Positions 5,176-7,099 of a stretch of DNA of 7,099 nucleotides are shown here, piece by piece (within the stretch, counting starts at the first letter, position 1; every line of letters starts with the position of its first letter). The DNA comes from an uncultured Polyangiaceae bacterium. Lineage in GTDB: Bacteria; Myxococcota_A; Polyangia; Polyangiales; Houyiibacteriaceae. The stretch spans positions 1 to 7,099 of the forward strand of contig CAMYJN010000115.1 of assembly GCA_947258625.1 (NCBI GenBank). Reading direction: 5' to 3'. The position numbers and the translations under genes were made by a program. The notes below the pieces were generated by a model that saw nothing but the letters and a program-made list of their open reading frames with translations, made no database searches and was not told the DNA's origin.

Positions 5176-6591
5176 ATGCCGACTGATTCACCAGCGCGCT
5201 GGAGCGCAATCATCCTCGCAGCGGGCGAGGGGACGCGAATGAGGAGCAAGCGCCCCAAGGTCCTGCACGAGATTGCCGGACATGCTCTGGTATGCTGGGT
5301 GGTGGAAGCGGCCCTCGACGCAGGCGCATCGCGCTGCCTCGTCGTCGTAGGTCACGGTCGCGACGACGTCGAGCGGGTGCTCTCGACACGATTTGGTGAA
5401 CGCGTGGAGATGGTGCTCCAAGCCGAACAGCGGGGCACGGGGGACGCCGTCCGCTGCGCCATCGAGGCGGATGCTTCACTCGAAGGTCGCGTGCTGGTGC
5501 TCTACGGCGACTGCCCTTTGATCCCTGCTGCACTACTCCGGAATCTGGTCGAGAAGTCGGATCGAGCAGGGGCCGACCTCGGTCTGGTCACCGCGACCCT
5601 GAGCGATCCGAGCGGCTACGGCCGCATCGTGCGAAACGCGACGGGCCGCGTGCATCGAGTCGTCGAAGACGGTGACTGTTCCGCCGATGAGCGAAGGATC
5701 GACGAGGTGAATCCGGGGCTGTACGCCATTCGCGCCGGCTTCCTGCGAGAGGCCATCGCAAGACTGACCCCGGACAACGCCCAGGCTCAGCTCTACCTGA
5801 CGGACGTGGTCGCGCTGGCGGCGGAGCGGGGCGAGGTGCTAGACCTCGAAGGTGACATGACGGAGCTCACGGGCGTCAATGATCAACGGGACCTGGCACT
5901 CGCTTCGGCAACGCGCCGTCGGCGGATGGCGGAAGAGCTGGCGCGTAGCGGTGTTCAAATCGCCAACCTCGATGCCTTATACGTCGACGCTGAATGCGAG
6001 ATCGAGCCGGGCGCGTCGCTGGGCGCAAACGTGCACCTACGCGGCCGCTGCCTCGTGCGAGCGGGAGCCCGGATCGACGTCGGCTGTGTCCTCACCAATG
6101 TCGTCGTCGATAAGAACGCCAATGTGCTGCCTTACACGGTTGCGACCGACTCGAGCATTGGAGAGGGGGCCCAAGTCGGCCCGTTCAGTCACTTGCGGCC
6201 GGACACCAGGCTCGGTCCGCGGAGCAAAGTAGGAAACTTCTCCGAGACGAAGAAGACCACGCTCGGCGCGGGCTCGAAGGTCAATCACCTTTCCTACGTC
6301 GGAAACGGCGAAATCGGCGAAAGGGTCAACATCGGCGCCGGCACGATCTTCTGCAACTACGACGGCGAGCAAAAGCACACGACGGTGCTCGAAGATGGGG
6401 TCTTCATCGGCAGCGACACACAGCTCATTGCTCCGGTGACGGTCGGACGCGGCGCGTACGTGGCGAGCGGTACCACCGTCACGGAGGATGTTCCCGCGGA
6501 CGCCCTGGCGATCTCGCGAACGAAGCAAGTGAACAAGGAAGGCTATGCGGCTCGCCTCAGAGCGCGCCTTCGCCGCAAGAAAAAGCCCTGA
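5176..6591 (+). CDS. glmU: Bifunctional UDP-GlcNAc pyrophosphorylase / glucosamine-1-phosphate acetyltransferase
   Basis: Carries out the last two steps to UDP-N-acetylglucosamine, the precursor of peptidoglycan and lipopolysaccharide. The C-terminal domain acetylates glucosamine-1-phosphate with acetyl-CoA and the N-terminal domain adds UMP from UTP. The 471-residue protein has the nucleotidyltransferase motif LAAGEGTRM (14-22) with KVLHEIAG, QRGTGDA (85-91), YGDCPLI (110-116, metal-ligand Asp112), GYGRIVR (147-153), Glu164 and Asn179, and GVND at 233-236. From ~270 a left-handed beta-helix of hexapeptide repeats runs to the end. Acetyltransferase residues align with E. coli at a constant offset: Arg341, Lys359, catalytic His371, Tyr374, Asn385 and Lys400. 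It ends in a basic tail (RLRRKKKP). There is no clear ribosome binding site; it starts 9 nt after the ATPase gene and is probably translated by coupling. E. coli GlmU has 456 residues, so this is full length. Confidence 0.97.
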   Translation: MPTDSPARWSAIILAAGEGTRMRSKRPKVLHEIAGHALVCWVVEAALDAGASRCLVVVGHGRDDVERVLSTRFGERVEMVLQAEQRGTGDAVRCAIEADASLEGRVLVLYGDCPLIPAALLRNLVEKSDRAGADLGLVTATLSDPSGYGRIVRNATGRVHRVVEDGDCSADERRIDEVNPGLYAIRAGFLREAIARLTPDNAQAQLYLTDVVALAAERGEVLDLEGDMTELTGVNDQRDLALASATRRRRMAEELARSGVQIANLDALYVDAECEIEPGASLGANVHLRGRCLVRAGARIDVGCVLTNVVVDKNANVLPYTVATDSSIGEGAQVGPFSHLRPDTRLGPRSKVGNFSETKKTTLGAGSKVNHLSYVGNGEIGERVNIGAGTIFCNYDGEQKHTTVLEDGVFIGSDTQLIAPVTVGRGAYVASGTTVTEDVPADALAISRTKQVNKEGYAARLRARLRRKKKP

Positions 6592-6612
6592 TGCGGGTCG
6601 GCCGGGCGCTGC

Positions 6613-7099
6613 TCAGAACGTGATCTTGAAGTTGCCGCCAGCCGGCGTGACGCTGAAGTCGAAGTCGGCGCCTTCTTCACTGCGCTCATAGTACTTGCTG
6701 GAGCAAGCGATGCCCCGGTACGCCTCGTACGCCGCTACCGAGCCGCGTGGTGCGGTTGCGGTCTGGATCCCCATCAAGACCGGTGGCGCCACGTAGAGAG
6801 CGGCCGTGAGGCCGCGGCTCGCGCCCGTCCATTGGGTAGCCTTTACGGTGCCACCGACGACGCCGTAGATCAACGAGGCACCCACGCCGAGCGCGCCGCC
6901 CATCAGCTCCTGGACTTCAGAAGCCTGCTTCAAGGTTTCGGTCGCGTACTGAAGCTTGGCGCGCCGAGCTTCTTCGGTGCTCTCGTCCATTTTGCGGATT
7001 CGCTTCGCACCCCAGACGTCGGGAGCCGGTAGGACCGCATGCATGAGCCCGAAGAAGTACGCCCCACCCGCGAGGTAGGCCCAACCGAACTTGTCCGGA
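6613..7099 (-). CDS. Unrecognised glycine-rich membrane-associated protein, 5' end cut by window edge
   Basis: I do not recognise this protein. The frame is open to the window edge with 161 residues visible, and the real start probably lies outside: the ATG at 7042-7044 has no ribosome binding site and would split a hydrophobic stretch (FGWAYLAGGAYFFGLMHAVL, visible residues 4-23). Next comes a charged, helix-prone segment (RKMDESTEEARRAKLQ through ASEVQELM, ~35-66). A glycine-zipper-like stretch GGALGVGASLIYGVVGG (67-83) follows, then a second hydrophobic segment (LTAALYVAPPVLMGIQTA) and a polar C-terminus ending in alternating aromatic residues (FDFSVTPAGGNFKITF). The layout suggests a membrane or envelope protein. 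It is convergent with glmU, with only 21 bp between the stop codons. Coding is supported by the absence of stops, GC-rich codon use like its neighbours and its segmental composition. Confidence 0.6.
   Translation of the reverse strand, partial: PDKFGWAYLAGGAYFFGLMHAVLPAPDVWGAKRIRKMDESTEEARRAKLQYATETLKQASEVQELMGGALGVGASLIYGVVGGTVKATQWTGASRGLTAALYVAPPVLMGIQTATAPRGSVAAYEAYRGIACSSKYYERSEEGADFDFSVTPAGGNFKITF

Noticed and set aside
6037..6528. 163-residue minus-strand open frame opposite the GlmU beta-helix
   Set aside because: An antisense shadow; the hexapeptide repeats and catalytic residues are on the plus strand.
6592..6612. Terminator between the convergent glmU and right-edge genes
   Set aside because: The 21-bp gap is GC-rich but shows no convincing stem followed by a T tract on either strand.

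Overview
This 7.1 kb window comes from a GC-rich bacterial chromosome and carries mostly housekeeping genes, packed tightly with short or overlapping junctions. The combination of a HemX/CcsA-like membrane protein, hemA and hemC in one operon, a small roadblock-like protein, and an ArsA-type ATPase next to glmU suggests a delta-proteobacterial or myxobacterial (Myxococcota) origin. That assignment rests on gene content and base composition, not on a database match.

Layout: (1) At the left edge, on the minus strand, is the N-terminal part of a thioredoxin gene with its WCGPCK active site, a good ribosome binding site and a sigma70-like promoter. (2) Diverging from it on the plus strand is a three-gene tetrapyrrole operon: an eight-helix HemX/CcsA-like protein (387-1187), glutamyl-tRNA reductase hemA (1187-2548) and porphobilinogen deaminase hemC (2545-3525). 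The stop and start codons overlap at both junctions, so translational coupling is likely. HemA makes glutamate semialdehyde and HemC makes hydroxymethylbilane. hemL, hemB and hemD are not in the window. (3) A small minus-strand gene with a probable roadblock/LC7 fold (3507-3896) converges on hemC. The two coding regions overlap by 19 bp, and that overlap is itself a perfect inverted repeat containing both stop codons. (4) A 127-bp divergent intergenic region holds a compact promoter very close to the next start codon. (5) A plus-strand pair follows: an ArsA/GET3-superfamily ATPase (4024-5166), then glmU nine bases later (5176-6591), which makes UDP-GlcNAc for peptidoglycan and lipopolysaccharide. 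(6) A convergent, 5'-truncated minus-strand gene for an unrecognised glycine-rich membrane-associated protein runs off the right edge.

I see no tRNA, rRNA, CRISPR array, insertion sequence or prophage gene, and no clear novel multi-gene system. The points most worth a second look are the stop-codon hairpin between hemC and the roadblock gene, the ATPase lacking the ArsA/GET3 signature lysine and paired with glmU, its apparently leaderless promoter, and the HemX-like protein without the WWD haem-handling motif.
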